Origin: Bacteroidales bacterium
GTDB lineage: Bacteria > Bacteroidota > Bacteroidia > Bacteroidales > WCHB1-69
Reading direction: 5' to 3'
Length of the DNA: 9,956 nucleotides
NCBI GenBank assembly: GCA_031257735.1
Contig: JAIROC010000135.1
Span: 1-9,956 of the forward strand
Part shown: positions 1 to 6,761 of the stretch, one piece after another
Layout: each line of letters opens with the position of its first letter
Position numbering within the stretch: position 1 is the first letter of the stretch
Translations under genes and position numbers: made by a program
Notes under the pieces: generated by a model
The model's database searches: none
What the model was told of the DNA's origin: nothing
Seen by the model: only the letters and a program-made list of their open reading frames with translations

Positions 1-741
1 GCTATGAAAATCAAATCGAAGTATGAATCAGGAATAATACGTATGTCAAGTATCGGATTTGATGTAGTAGAAACAAGCGAAGAGCCGCTTCTTATTCAAC
101 AGGGACAAAGACGAGCAACAGTAACGAAAGCGAAATTGATAGAAGTATCACTAACAGATATAGGCGCAAATGATGATGCGCTTGTACTGTACAAAGACGG
201 GAAAATGATAAGTCTTTCAATAGGAGATGACAAAGACATTATACCAACACTTAAGAAGGATAAAAATAAGGAAAATAAAAATAACGAAAGTAAATACGAA
301 ATGAAATTAATAGCATTAAAATTAGGGTTGCCGGAAAGTGCGACCGAGACAGAGATTTTGCAAAAAATCGGAGAACTACAACAGTCGTCCAATCAGGTTG
401 TGAAACTGCAAAAGCAGTTAGATGACCAGTTAGATTCTGCTATCGACCAATGTGTTGAAGCTGCAATTAAGTCAAAGAAAATCACAGCTGAAAAGAAGGC
501 GCATTTTGTAAGTATAGGGAAAACGTCAGGTTTGGAAGTACTGAATGCAACGTTAGAGATGATAGAGCCAGCAATAAAGCCATCAGACGTTATCCACAAA
601 AGCGGGACAGAAGGAACAACGTACAAAAAGATGAGCGAAGTACCTGAAAGAGAGCTGTTAGAAATGCGTAAAAAAGACATAGAGACATACAAGAGGCTAT
701 TCAAAGCTGAGTATGGATACGAGCCGGAAATTGAAAATTAA
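1..741 (+). CDS. Prohead protease/scaffold protein, C-terminal part (partial)
   Basis: The reading frame is open through base 1 (GCT codon), so the ATG at 4 is probably internal and the N-terminal protease core with its catalytic residues lies outside the window. What remains starts with a segment (about residues 14-60 from that ATG) ending in KAKLIEVSLTDIGAND, which resembles the C-terminal edge of HK97-type (S78) prohead proteases (the 'ELLEVSLVDIPAN' type motif). A lysine/asparagine-rich linker follows (about residues 83-97), then a helical, charged, coiled-coil-like tail with LGLPESATETEILQKI, typical of a scaffold domain. Family knowledge: such proteins cleave scaffold and capsid termini during head maturation, and the fused tail acts as internal scaffold. 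The position directly before the capsid gene agrees. The protease assignment is inferred from the retained end only; the scaffold-like tail is the stronger observation. Confidence 0.72.
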   Translation, partial: AMKIKSKYESGIIRMSSIGFDVVETSEEPLLIQQGQRRATVTKAKLIEVSLTDIGANDDALVLYKDGKMISLSIGDDKDIIPTLKKDKNKENKNNESKYEMKLIALKLGLPESATETEILQKIGELQQSSNQVVKLQKQLDDQLDSAIDQCVEAAIKSKKITAEKKAHFVSIGKTSGLEVLNATLEMIEPAIKPSDVIHKSGTEGTTYKKMSEVPERELLEMRKKDIETYKRLFKAEYGYEPEIEN

Positions 742-760
742 GAATTAAAAATTAAAAGTG

Positions 761-1822
761 ATGAAGAGAATAATTGTGATGTTTGCCTTGGTGGTGAACT
801 TTTTAGTTGGAGGCACAATAGCCTCGTATGCGGGTATATCGCCTATTGTAGGAGGCATAGTAATGAACGGGATAGCGATGTTATCGCCGTTGTTTGGATG
901 TGAATATTCGCTCAAATCGGGAATATATACAGAAGTATGGACGGGGGAAATGATAAAGGCGTTTCGGACGTCAATGGAAAGCATAGGATGGTTAAATAGA
1001 ATAAGAAGTTACGACCAATATGCTGAAAATGATGTAATACACTTTGTACATATAGGAGGAGATCCTAGTGTTTTGATAAATAATAATACGTATCCGATAG
1101 CTGTAGAAACATTGGATGATGCGGATAAGGCAATCAGTTTAGACAAATACCAAACAAAAGCAACAGTGATAACGGATGACGAACTGTACGCAATTAGCTA
1201 TGACAAAATGGCGTCAGTGATAGAACGCCATAAAGAGGCAATGTTGGAAAAGAAATATAGCAAAGCGTTACATGCCTTAGCGCCGGGAGCGGATAGTAAT
1301 GCAACGCCTGTTATACTTACCAGCGGAGCAAGAACTGCAGACGGAAAAAGAAAAACTATTTTACGTACAGATATTATAAAACTGAAAAAGAAATTCGACA
1401 CCGCAAAAATACCGCTGTCAGGGCGTATATTAGTGCTATGCCCTGACCATGTGAATGACTTGTTGGAAAACGACCAAAAGTTTGCCGAACAATACTACAA
1501 CTATACGACAGGAAAAATTAGTAACATGTATGGATTTGAATTATACGAATATGTTGATTGTCCGTATTACCGTAGAACAGGAAGCGGACCATACACATAT
1601 CCAAAATTAGCATTTGGAGCAACTATTACTGCGGCAGATTCTCAGGCATCAGTAGCGTTTTATGCACCGCGGATGATGAAGGCAACAGGAAGTACAACCG
1701 CCTATTTAAGCGAAGCAAAAACAGACCCACTCAACCAACAAAATTTGTTGAACTACAGACACTATTTCATTTGCCTTCCACTAAAAGATGAAGCAATAGG
1801 AGCAATAGTAAGCGAGTTGTAA
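761..1822 (+). CDS. Major capsid protein
   Basis: A 353-residue protein if started at the ATG at 761; a GTG at 758 is one codon upstream, but the ATG is the better start after the A-rich leader. It resembles the major capsid proteins of Bacteroidales myovirus-type prophages as I remember them. Recognisable stretches are IYTEVWTGEMIKAFR (about 57-71), ENDVIHFVHIGGDP, DKYQTKATVITDDELYAISY, LVLCPDHVNDLL, QYYNYTTGKISNMYGFELYEY and the end LPLKDEAIGAIVSEL. It would form the icosahedral shell, and it sits immediately after the protease/scaffold gene, the usual order. Odd feature: residues 1 to about 45 are hydrophobic and resemble a signal peptide plus a second apolar segment, unusual for a cytoplasmic assembly protein. 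Nothing suggests truncation. The capsid call is strong; the fold (HK97-like) is inferred. Confidence 0.85.
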   Translation: MKRIIVMFALVVNFLVGGTIASYAGISPIVGGIVMNGIAMLSPLFGCEYSLKSGIYTEVWTGEMIKAFRTSMESIGWLNRIRSYDQYAENDVIHFVHIGGDPSVLINNNTYPIAVETLDDADKAISLDKYQTKATVITDDELYAISYDKMASVIERHKEAMLEKKYSKALHALAPGADSNATPVILTSGARTADGKRKTILRTDIIKLKKKFDTAKIPLSGRILVLCPDHVNDLLENDQKFAEQYYNYTTGKISNMYGFELYEYVDCPYYRRTGSGPYTYPKLAFGATITAADSQASVAFYAPRMMKATGSTTAYLSEAKTDPLNQQNLLNYRHYFICLPLKDEAIGAIVSEL

Positions 1823-1825
1823 GAA

Positions 1826-1855
1826 ATTGAAAATTGAAAATTGAAAATTGAAAAT
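1826..1855 (+). repeat. ATTGAAA tandem repeat after the capsid gene
   Basis: Four perfect copies of ATTGAAA (1826-1853) begin four bases after the capsid stop. The same four-copy block occurs at 4588-4615. Repeats of this kind are familiar from intergenic regions of Bacteroidales chromosomes. Confidence 0.8.
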
Positions 1856-1881
1856 GAGGCTGACGCTTCAATAATTGAAAA

Positions 1882-1904
1882 AGGGGTAAGCAGACCTTAC
1901 CCCT
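1882..1904. repeat. 23-bp palindromic repeat, copy 1
   Basis: A perfect 9-bp inverted repeat, AGGGGTAAG and CTTACCCCT, surrounds the loop CAGAC. An identical copy sits at 6780-6802. On the minus strand the stem is followed by TTTTT, so it could end minus-strand transcription; on the plus strand no T-run follows. Confidence 0.8.
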
Positions 1905-1921
1905 ACATAAGACGCAAAAAA

Positions 1922-1943
1922 ATAATTCATAATTCATAATTAA
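1922..1943 (+). repeat. ATTCATA-type leader repeat before the 89-residue gene
   Basis: A 22-base sequence built of ATAATTC units, ending in AATTAA, lies one base before the ATG at 1945. It is identical to 4665-4686 in front of the tape measure gene. It gives an A/T-rich, unstructured leader, which suits Bacteroidota translation starts. Confidence 0.75.
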
Positions 1944-1944
1944 G

Positions 1945-2214
1945 ATGGCACAGACAAAGAAAAAAAGTAGCGATGAAGTGGAAAATGTTGGCGTATCTGC
2001 ATCCACTGATCTGGACGAAAGTACAAGGGTTGATACGCCAACCCTTGTTTTAAAAAATGCAGAAAGGGCAAAAGAGATATTTAAAACATATCCAAGTCGA
2101 GAAGTGATATATTTCACTTCAGACGGTTATGCTTTTTTTGAGAAGAGTGATGCAAAAAATCACGGGAACAGTTTAGAAAAAAAAGAGATTGAAACAATAA
2201 AAAAAGATAAATGA
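1945..2214 (+). CDS. Small unrecognised protein between capsid and sheath genes
   Basis: An 89-residue, very hydrophilic protein with no family I can name with confidence. The N-terminal 35 residues are lysine/serine/acid-rich and look disordered. The centre (about 38-68) has the only probable folded unit, including AKEIFKTYPSREVIYFTSDGYAFF, and the C-terminus is lysine-rich. I have a recollection of similar short proteins at this place in Bacteroidales phages, but no function is known to me. It starts at an ATG directly after an AT-rich repeat leader, and its TGA stop (2212-2214) lies one base before the sheath ATG, so it is translationally linked to the sheath. From position it could be a head-tail joining or decoration protein; that is inference only. 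Confidence 0.7.
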   Translation: MAQTKKKSSDEVENVGVSASTDLDESTRVDTPTLVLKNAERAKEIFKTYPSREVIYFTSDGYAFFEKSDAKNHGNSLEKKEIETIKKDK

Positions 2215-2215
2215 A

Positions 2216-3427
2216 ATGGCATTACCAAGCGTAAAAATAAGTTTTGAAAATGGGTCATTAGGGAGCGTAGTCCCCAGCGCGGAAGGAGTAGTTGGATTAG
2301 TATGTACAGGAGTTGCTGTTGCGGGCACGGGCATGTTGGAACTTGGGAAGCCCTATATTTTGCGTAAAATAGATGATTTGGTTGCGTTGGGAGTTACATC
2401 ATCACCAACAGATAACAATTCATTTCTTTACAGGCATGTTAAAGAGTTTTACGATGAAGCAGGAGAAGGAGCAGAACTGTGGCTTATGTGTTTTCCAAAC
2501 ACAGACAAACAGTCTGATTTGGTTGATAAAACAAAAGAAAAGGCAAAGAAGCTCATAGGAGATTCAAACGGACGAATAAGGACGTTGGGAGTTGCATTTA
2601 ATCCTGTCCACGACTATAATCCTACGATTAGCAAAGGAGTAGATGAAGACCTTTTCGTGTCCATGCTGAATGCACAAATGTTAGGAGAATGGTCAACGAA
2701 CACATTATATTCACCTGTTATTATCATGTTGGAAGCAAGACAATTCAATGAAACCGTTACAGATTTGGAAGATTTGTCTACGTATAGTTATAATCGAGTA
2801 GGAGTTATGTTGGGTGATTCGATAAAAGGTTCAAAAGGGTCAGGTATGGGTCTAGTATTGGGACGTATATCACGTATACCAGTACAACGTCACATAGGAC
2901 GAGTGAGAGACGGAGGCTTGAAGATATTAAATGCATACATAGCAAACAAGCAGGTAGAATATTCAGACATAGAGACAATAAACGACAAAGGCTATATCAC
3001 GATGCGAGTTTTTGCGGGAAAATCGGGATATTTTTTCAACGATGATAATCTTTCGACGGCAGTATCAGACGATTATAGGAGTATAGCCCGTCGGAGAACG
3101 ATAGATAAAGCATACCGGATAGCGTATACAACACTATTGGAATATCTGCACGATGAAATACCGATAACAAGTACGGGGGGCTTAGTACCAGCGATAGCAA
3201 AGAGTTGGGAGAGTGAAGTAGAACAGGCAATTGTTACGCAAATGACAGCAGAAGGGAATCTTGGTGTAGATACAACAGACCCAAAGGACAAAGGGGTAAA
3301 ATGTTATATAGACTATGAGCAAAATATAGTGAGTACAGGGAAATTGGAAATATCATTAAAAGTAAAGCCATACGGCTATGCGAAATATATAGATGTAAAA
3401 TTAGGATTTATCACAATAGAAAGTTAA
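2216..3427 (+). CDS. Contractile tail sheath protein (DUF2586-like)
   Basis: A 403-residue protein with the features of myovirus tail sheaths. The start MALPSVKISFENGSLG and an apolar Gly/Ala/Val segment (about 18-45) are followed by a domain mentioning FYDEAGEGAELWLMCFP, which recalls sheath N-terminal domains. The C-terminal part (about 260-403) contains the typical RSIARRRTIDKAYRIAYTTL helix and a final beta-rich region with KLEISLKVKPYGYAKYIDVK. Sheath subunits form the outer helical layer that contracts on infection, and their C-terminal strands interlock neighbours. The next gene encodes a tube-like protein, the standard sheath-tube pair. The ATG is one base after the preceding stop. 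Isoleucine codons are strongly biased (23 ATA, 4 ATT, 3 ATC), a useful marker of the phage structural genes here. Confidence 0.85.
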   Translation: MALPSVKISFENGSLGSVVPSAEGVVGLVCTGVAVAGTGMLELGKPYILRKIDDLVALGVTSSPTDNNSFLYRHVKEFYDEAGEGAELWLMCFPNTDKQSDLVDKTKEKAKKLIGDSNGRIRTLGVAFNPVHDYNPTISKGVDEDLFVSMLNAQMLGEWSTNTLYSPVIIMLEARQFNETVTDLEDLSTYSYNRVGVMLGDSIKGSKGSGMGLVLGRISRIPVQRHIGRVRDGGLKILNAYIANKQVEYSDIETINDKGYITMRVFAGKSGYFFNDDNLSTAVSDDYRSIARRRTIDKAYRIAYTTLLEYLHDEIPITSTGGLVPAIAKSWESEVEQAIVTQMTAEGNLGVDTTDPKDKGVKCYIDYEQNIVSTGKLEISLKVKPYGYAKYIDVKLGFITIES

Positions 3428-3433
3428 AAAGAT

Positions 3434-3853
3434 ATGGCGCTAATAAATGGAAGACAATACGAATTTTCAGACGTTACATTGGTGATGGGCGGCAGAGACG
3501 TTTCAGGACTACGAGGGATAAAATACGGTTCAAAACAAGAGAAGGAAGTAATTTATGGAAAAGGGAATAAGGGGATGTCGATTCAAAAAGGGAATATCTC
3601 ACATGAGGGAGAAATTACGGTTACTCAAAGTGAATTAGAGACGCTTAAATTGCTGGGCGGGGGTTCGGTGTTGAATTTAAATCTGAATGCAGTAGTATGT
3701 TACGGAAATCCCTCAAAAGGAGATGTACTGATTACGGACAAAATAAACGATATTCAATTCACAGAAGAAGAGAAAGAGCTAAAACAAGGGGACAAATTTA
3801 TGGAAATTACGCTTCCATTTATCTGTCTTGACATCGAATACCAATCAATATAA
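3434..3853 (+). CDS. Tail tube protein
   Basis: A 139-residue, beta-rich protein placed six bases after the sheath stop. Its size, position and composition fit the small tube proteins of contractile tails (compare XkdM-type): an N-terminal strand pair with LINGRQYEFSDVTLVMGG, a glycine-rich middle with IKYGSKQEKEVIYGKGNKG, a segment GNISHEGEITVTQSELETL, and a C-terminal strand set ending ITLPFICLDIEYQSI. Tube subunits stack as hexameric rings around the tape measure and form the channel for DNA. Sheath then tube then chaperone is the canonical order, which carries much of the weight here because tube proteins diverge quickly in sequence. Confidence 0.8.
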   Translation: MALINGRQYEFSDVTLVMGGRDVSGLRGIKYGSKQEKEVIYGKGNKGMSIQKGNISHEGEITVTQSELETLKLLGGGSVLNLNLNAVVCYGNPSKGDVLITDKINDIQFTEEEKELKQGDKFMEITLPFICLDIEYQSI

Positions 3854-3860
3854 AAAGGAT

Positions 3861-4154
3861 ATGTATAAAGCAACAAAGGAACAAATCGGGGAATGGAAAC
3901 AAAAGCACGGAGCTGTATTTTGTATCAAAGTAGAAGATAAGGCATGTTACTTAAAAAAGCCAAGTCGTAAGGCATTAGGCTACGCATCAATGGCAGGGAA
4001 AGAAAATCCGTTAAAATTTAATGAGGTATTATTGAACGACTGCTGGCTATCTGGAGATGAAGAAATAAGGACAAATGACGATTTATTTTTGTCGGTATCA
4101 GCAAAGATTTCGGAGTTGATAGAATTGAAGGAGGCGGAGTTGGAAAAGTTGTAG
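3861..4154 (+). CDS. Tail assembly chaperone, zero-frame product
   Basis: A 97-residue protein. I choose the ATG at 3861, seven bases after the tube stop and preceded by AAAAAGG, over an in-frame ATG at 3828 inside the tube gene. Content: a lysine-rich N-terminus, VEDKACYLKKPSRKALGYA (about 24-42), then LNDCWLSGDEEIRTNDDLF, ending in a glutamate-rich helix before TAG. Short proteins between tube and tape measure genes are usually tail assembly chaperones, which bind the tape measure and help the tube polymerise around it. The call rests on position, length and the frameshift extension described separately. The sequence alone would not identify it. Confidence 0.72.
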   Translation: MYKATKEQIGEWKQKHGAVFCIKVEDKACYLKKPSRKALGYASMAGKENPLKFNEVLLNDCWLSGDEEIRTNDDLFLSVSAKISELIELKEAELEKL

Positions 4155-4324
4155 AGGCTTCGGAGGTAGACGAAAAGGATACCCTTCGGATAGCGAATGC
4201 GAGTTTGCGGTATTATATGGGTATTATCGACCCCGAAAGCCTTAGCGATGAAGAATGGGCGATGCGATTGAAGGAATTGGAATATATACGAAAAACGGAA
4301 GCGAAAGCGAACAGGTCTAAGTAA
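3861..4324 (+). CDS. Tail assembly chaperone, predicted -1 frameshift extended product
   Basis: Just before the zero-frame TAG at 4152, the sequence GGAAAAG (4142-4148, read G GAA AAG) offers a -1 slip. From 4148 the -1 frame stays open for 58 codons to TAA at 4322. It reads VVEASEVDEKDTLRIANASL, continuing through YYMGIIDPESLSDEEW to a basic end KAKANRSK-like tail (EAKANRSK). The fused protein would be 154 residues. The -1 frame has no ATG, GTG or TTG near its beginning, so independent initiation is unlikely. A Shine-Dalgarno-like AAGGAGG lies at 4128-4134, upstream of the slip site. Family knowledge: many tailed phages, including lambda (G/GT) and Mu, make a chaperone pair by frameshifting at this exact gene position. 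The coding look of the extension is seen; the slip itself is inferred. Confidence 0.65.
4142..4148 (+). promoter_or_regulatory. Candidate -1 ribosomal slip site GGAAAAG
   Basis: In the zero frame this reads G GAA AAG, and after a one-base slip it reads GGA AAA G. The A-site pairing is fully kept and the P-site pairing partly kept. It lies one codon before the zero-frame stop, close to the lambda arrangement, where the slip motif is GGGAAAG. AAGGAGG ends seven bases upstream and could stimulate slipping as in dnaX, although Bacteroidota ribosomes use this pairing poorly. I found no convincing downstream pseudoknot by eye. Confidence 0.55.
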
Positions 4325-4541
4325 ATATAGCGGCAAGGATGAAGATTAGATAAAGGAAGCCATAAAGAATGATAATTAAATTAGCCTGTGTTGGTTTTTT
4401 GTGTCGGTTTAGGTAAGCAACGACAAAAGGGATAGCAGGAAAGAAGAGAATAAAAAGCGCCAACTTAAAAGAGGCTTTTATCAAAAAGGGTATCCAAATA
4501 AGGAGAACCCCAACAATCAAATAAATAGCAATAATACACAT
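4317..4541 (-). CDS. Small three-helix membrane protein, antisense in the tail operon
   Basis: A 74-residue minus-strand protein starting MCIIAIYLIVGVLLIW. Three hydrophobic segments span about residues 3-21, 27-44 and 55-73. The short polar loop between helices 2 and 3 is NRHKKPTQAN, whose positive charges suggest it faces the cytoplasm. I recognise no family. The longer frame up to 4673 runs through repeat sequence and beyond the promoter, so the ATG at 4541 is preferred. An exact Bacteroidota -7 box lies just upstream. The stop overlaps the end of the chaperone -1 frame by eight bases, tail to tail. Isoleucine codons are 3 ATA, 8 ATT and 4 ATC, unlike the ATA-dominated tail genes. It is probably a moron gene acting in the host inner membrane; superinfection exclusion is a possible role, with no direct evidence. 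Confidence 0.72.
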   Translation of the reverse strand: MCIIAIYLIVGVLLIWIPFLIKASFKLALFILFFPAIPFVVAYLNRHKKPTQANLIIILYGFLYLIFILAAIFT

Positions 4542-4559
4542 GTGATAAGAATTAGATTG

Positions 4560-4588
4560 CAAAGATACAATAATTGATAATTCAACAA
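4560..4588 (-). promoter_or_regulatory. Bacteroidota-type promoter for the antisense membrane protein
   Basis: On the minus strand TATCTTTG (4560-4567) matches the Bacteroidota -7 consensus TAnnTTTG exactly. TTGTTG (4583-4588) lies 15-18 bases further upstream and can serve as the -33 element. Transcription would begin near 4552, giving a leader of about ten bases before the ATG at 4541. The upstream half of the promoter runs into the ATTGAAA repeat block. The sequence TATCTTTGCA followed by AATCTAATT is shared with the promoter of the other antisense gene. Confidence 0.68.
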
Positions 4589-4686
4589 TTGAAAATTGAA
4601 AATTGAAAATTGAAAATGAAAACTTCAACAATTGAAAATTGAAAATGAAAATACAATTGAAGAGATAATTCATAATTCATAATTAA
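4588..4686 (+). repeat. Composite repeat block before the tape measure gene
   Basis: Four copies of ATTGAAA (4588-4615), then AACTTCAACA, two more copies (4631-4644), variants to about 4660, and the ATTCATA-type 22-mer (4665-4686). An A-rich leader runs on to the ATG at 4699. Bases 4617-4646 are identical to 6717-6746. Bases 4568-4698 therefore hold the antisense promoter and this repeat block, with no further gene seen. Confidence 0.78.
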
Positions 4687-4698
4687 AAATTAAAAAGT

Positions 4699-6711
4699 AT
4701 GGCTGACTTGACATATACATTAAATTTAGCGGGGAACTTGTTTGGGAAACTCAAACAGATAAATATACTGAATGAGGAGCAATTAGACAAATGGTCTGAA
4801 GTACAAAAGAAGGTAGTATCAGCGACAAACAGTATGAACAATATGGGAAAAAGTATTGGTTCAATGAATCAGCGCATATCGGCATTGAGAGCGCAAAAAG
4901 AATGGATACCGTCAAGCAACAGGGAGGCAATACGAGCAACAAATAAAGAGATAAAAGAACTTGAGCGAGAAGTTGAGAAATTAGAAAGTCTGAACGGAGG
5001 GAAGCTGGAAGGATGGTGGGAGGAATTGAAAACATCAGTACCAGCGCTAAATGCTTTGACGAATCCACTTGCATTGGCGGCTGCAGGGACATACAAATTA
5101 ACGGAGTATTTAGGGGGTTCAAAGCAGGCATATTTGGAGGAGAGCGTGGAAGTAACAAAGCTGTCTCAAATCATGAAAAATACGATGGGAGCGAGACAAG
5201 AAGAGATAGAGAGTATCTTAGAACTGACGTCGGCACAACAAAAACTTGGCGTAATCGGAGATGAAGTACAGCTTTCAGGAGCACAGGAACTATCGACCTA
5301 TCTACAGAAAAGCGAGAGTTTGAAAAAGCTGCTACCGGCAATGAATAATATGCTTGCGCAACAATATGGGCTGAATGCAAGTCAAGAACAGGCAGCAAAT
5401 ATAGGAATGATGATGGGAAAAGTAATGGAAGGGCAAACGCAAGCATTAAGTCGTTATGGATATAGATTTACAGAGGCAGAGGAGAAACTGCTAAAAACGG
5501 GAACAGAAGCACAACGCGCAGCGATATTGTATGATATAATAACCAATTCTGTTGGGAATGTAAATGAAGCGATTGCGAATACGCCTGAGGGGAAACTCGT
5601 CCAACAGGCAAACAATATGGGAGATTTACAGGAGCGAGTTGGTAAATTAGTCATTCTGTCGGAGTCTGCATTTTCACCTGTGATAGGGAAGGTGGGTGAA
5701 TTTATGGATAAGATAATTACTTTTTTTGAGACGCACAGCGAAAAGATAGAGGGTATTATCGGCAATGTTGTTGTAGTGATAACAGGAGCAATGAATGTAT
5801 TATGGAAAGTATTGGGGTGGGTGAAGGATGGATTTATGGGATTTATAAACGGCATTCGTAGCGGGAGTTTCGTACTGACCTCCCTTGCAATAATAATAGG
5901 GGTAATAACAACAGCTATCATTCTGTACAGTGTATGGACAAAAATAGTAGCGATAGCGACGCAAGTATGGGCAGGGGCACAGGCATTATTGAATACAATT
6001 ATGACATTAAATCCCATAGGATTGGTAATAATGGGTATAGTGGCATTAATAGCGATTATTGCATTTGTATGTTATAAAATTGAGGGATGGGGTTCACTAT
6101 GGGAGGGGATAATCGGATTTATGAAATTTGGTTTTCTTGGCTTTGTAGAGAGCGTTAAATTATATTTCAATACATTAGTAAGCGGGATATTAACGGGAAT
6201 AGATTTAATAAAACTTGGATGGTATAAATTTAAGGAAGCAATAGGGATAGGGGACAGTTCCGAGAATCAGAAAGCAATAGCTGAGATAAATTCATCAGTA
6301 GAAGAGCGACAAAAAGCGATAGCGGAAGGAGCAGGGAAGGTAGCAGAATACAGCAAAAAAGCAAAAGAGTCGCTGGGAAAGATAGAGATGAAATGGGACA
6401 GCGAGAAAACGTTGGGGGACTTTTTCAGTTCAACGCAAGAGCAATTAGGAATAGGGACAAATGCACAATTACAGGCGTCAATAGGAGGTGTTGGAGGAGA
6501 TAAATTAGATGGAGAAGGCAGTAATGGAAGCAAAACGAACGAGGCTATAGTAACAGGCGGTTCTCGCAATACGGTGGTCAATATCAATATTGGAGATGTT
6601 GGGAGGCAAATGACATTTTATGGTAGTTTTTCGGAAAACAAAAACGACATAAAACGAGAACTGACATCGCTAATGTCAGAAATACTTGGTATGGCTGAAA
6701 CACAGGTTTAG
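4699..6711 (+). CDS. Tail tape measure protein
   Basis: At 670 residues this is the longest gene in the window, directly after the chaperone region as expected. The N-terminal 100 residues are polar and helical, with a coiled-coil-like stretch at about 76-99 (NREAIRATNKEIKELEREVE). Residues 190-320 hold an alanine/glutamine-rich helical region with ALSRYGYRFTEAEEKLLKTG, a type of sequence common in tape measure proteins. Three hydrophobic segments lie at about 353-372, 390-413 and 439-460, and a second charged helical stretch at about 520-560. The C-terminus is glycine-rich, then NTVVNINIGDVGRQ. Family knowledge: the protein sets tail length and its apolar part may help DNA cross the inner membrane. 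At the usual 1.5 angstrom per residue the tail would be roughly 100 nm. It starts at ATG after an AT-rich repeat leader. Confidence 0.85.
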   Translation: MADLTYTLNLAGNLFGKLKQINILNEEQLDKWSEVQKKVVSATNSMNNMGKSIGSMNQRISALRAQKEWIPSSNREAIRATNKEIKELEREVEKLESLNGGKLEGWWEELKTSVPALNALTNPLALAAAGTYKLTEYLGGSKQAYLEESVEVTKLSQIMKNTMGARQEEIESILELTSAQQKLGVIGDEVQLSGAQELSTYLQKSESLKKLLPAMNNMLAQQYGLNASQEQAANIGMMMGKVMEGQTQALSRYGYRFTEAEEKLLKTGTEAQRAAILYDIITNSVGNVNEAIANTPEGKLVQQANNMGDLQERVGKLVILSESAFSPVIGKVGEFMDKIITFFETHSEKIEGIIGNVVVVITGAMNVLWKVLGWVKDGFMGFINGIRSGSFVLTSLAIIIGVITTAIILYSVWTKIVAIATQVWAGAQALLNTIMTLNPIGLVIMGIVALIAIIAFVCYKIEGWGSLWEGIIGFMKFGFLGFVESVKLYFNTLVSGILTGIDLIKLGWYKFKEAIGIGDSSENQKAIAEINSSVEERQKAIAEGAGKVAEYSKKAKESLGKIEMKWDSEKTLGDFFSSTQEQLGIGTNAQLQASIGGVGGDKLDGEGSNGSKTNEAIVTGGSRNTVVNINIGDVGRQMTFYGSFSENKNDIKRELTSLMSEILGMAETQV

Positions 6712-6716
6712 AAAAT

Positions 6717-6751
6717 TGAAAACTTCAACAATTGAAAATTGAAAATTGAGA
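6717..6751 (+). repeat. ATTGAAA repeat block after the tape measure gene
   Basis: Thirty bases from 6717 to 6746 repeat 4617-4646 exactly and include two ATTGAAA units; a degenerate third, ATTGAGA, ends at 6751. The block begins six bases after the tape measure stop. Confidence 0.78.
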
Positions 6752-6761
6752 ATGAAATGTA

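Noticed and set aside
1825..1943. CRISPR-like appearance of the repeated spacer
   Set aside because: Units are only 7 bases and directly tandem, with no unique spacers; this is a simple intergenic repeat.
4084..4091. TATTTTTG, a plus-strand match to the TAnnTTTG promoter box
   Set aside because: It lies inside the chaperone coding sequence in an AT-rich stretch, has no clear -33 element, and chance matches are expected.
4542..4673. N-terminal extension of the antisense membrane protein to a start at 4673
   Set aside because: The extra 44 residues are translated ATTGAAA repeats (phenylalanine/asparagine/glutamine-rich) and lie upstream of the exact -7 promoter box.
5454..6017. Minus-strand frame of 187 codons within the tape measure gene
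   Set aside because: It is a shadow of the opposite strand of a well-supported tape measure gene, with no promoter or recognisable domain.
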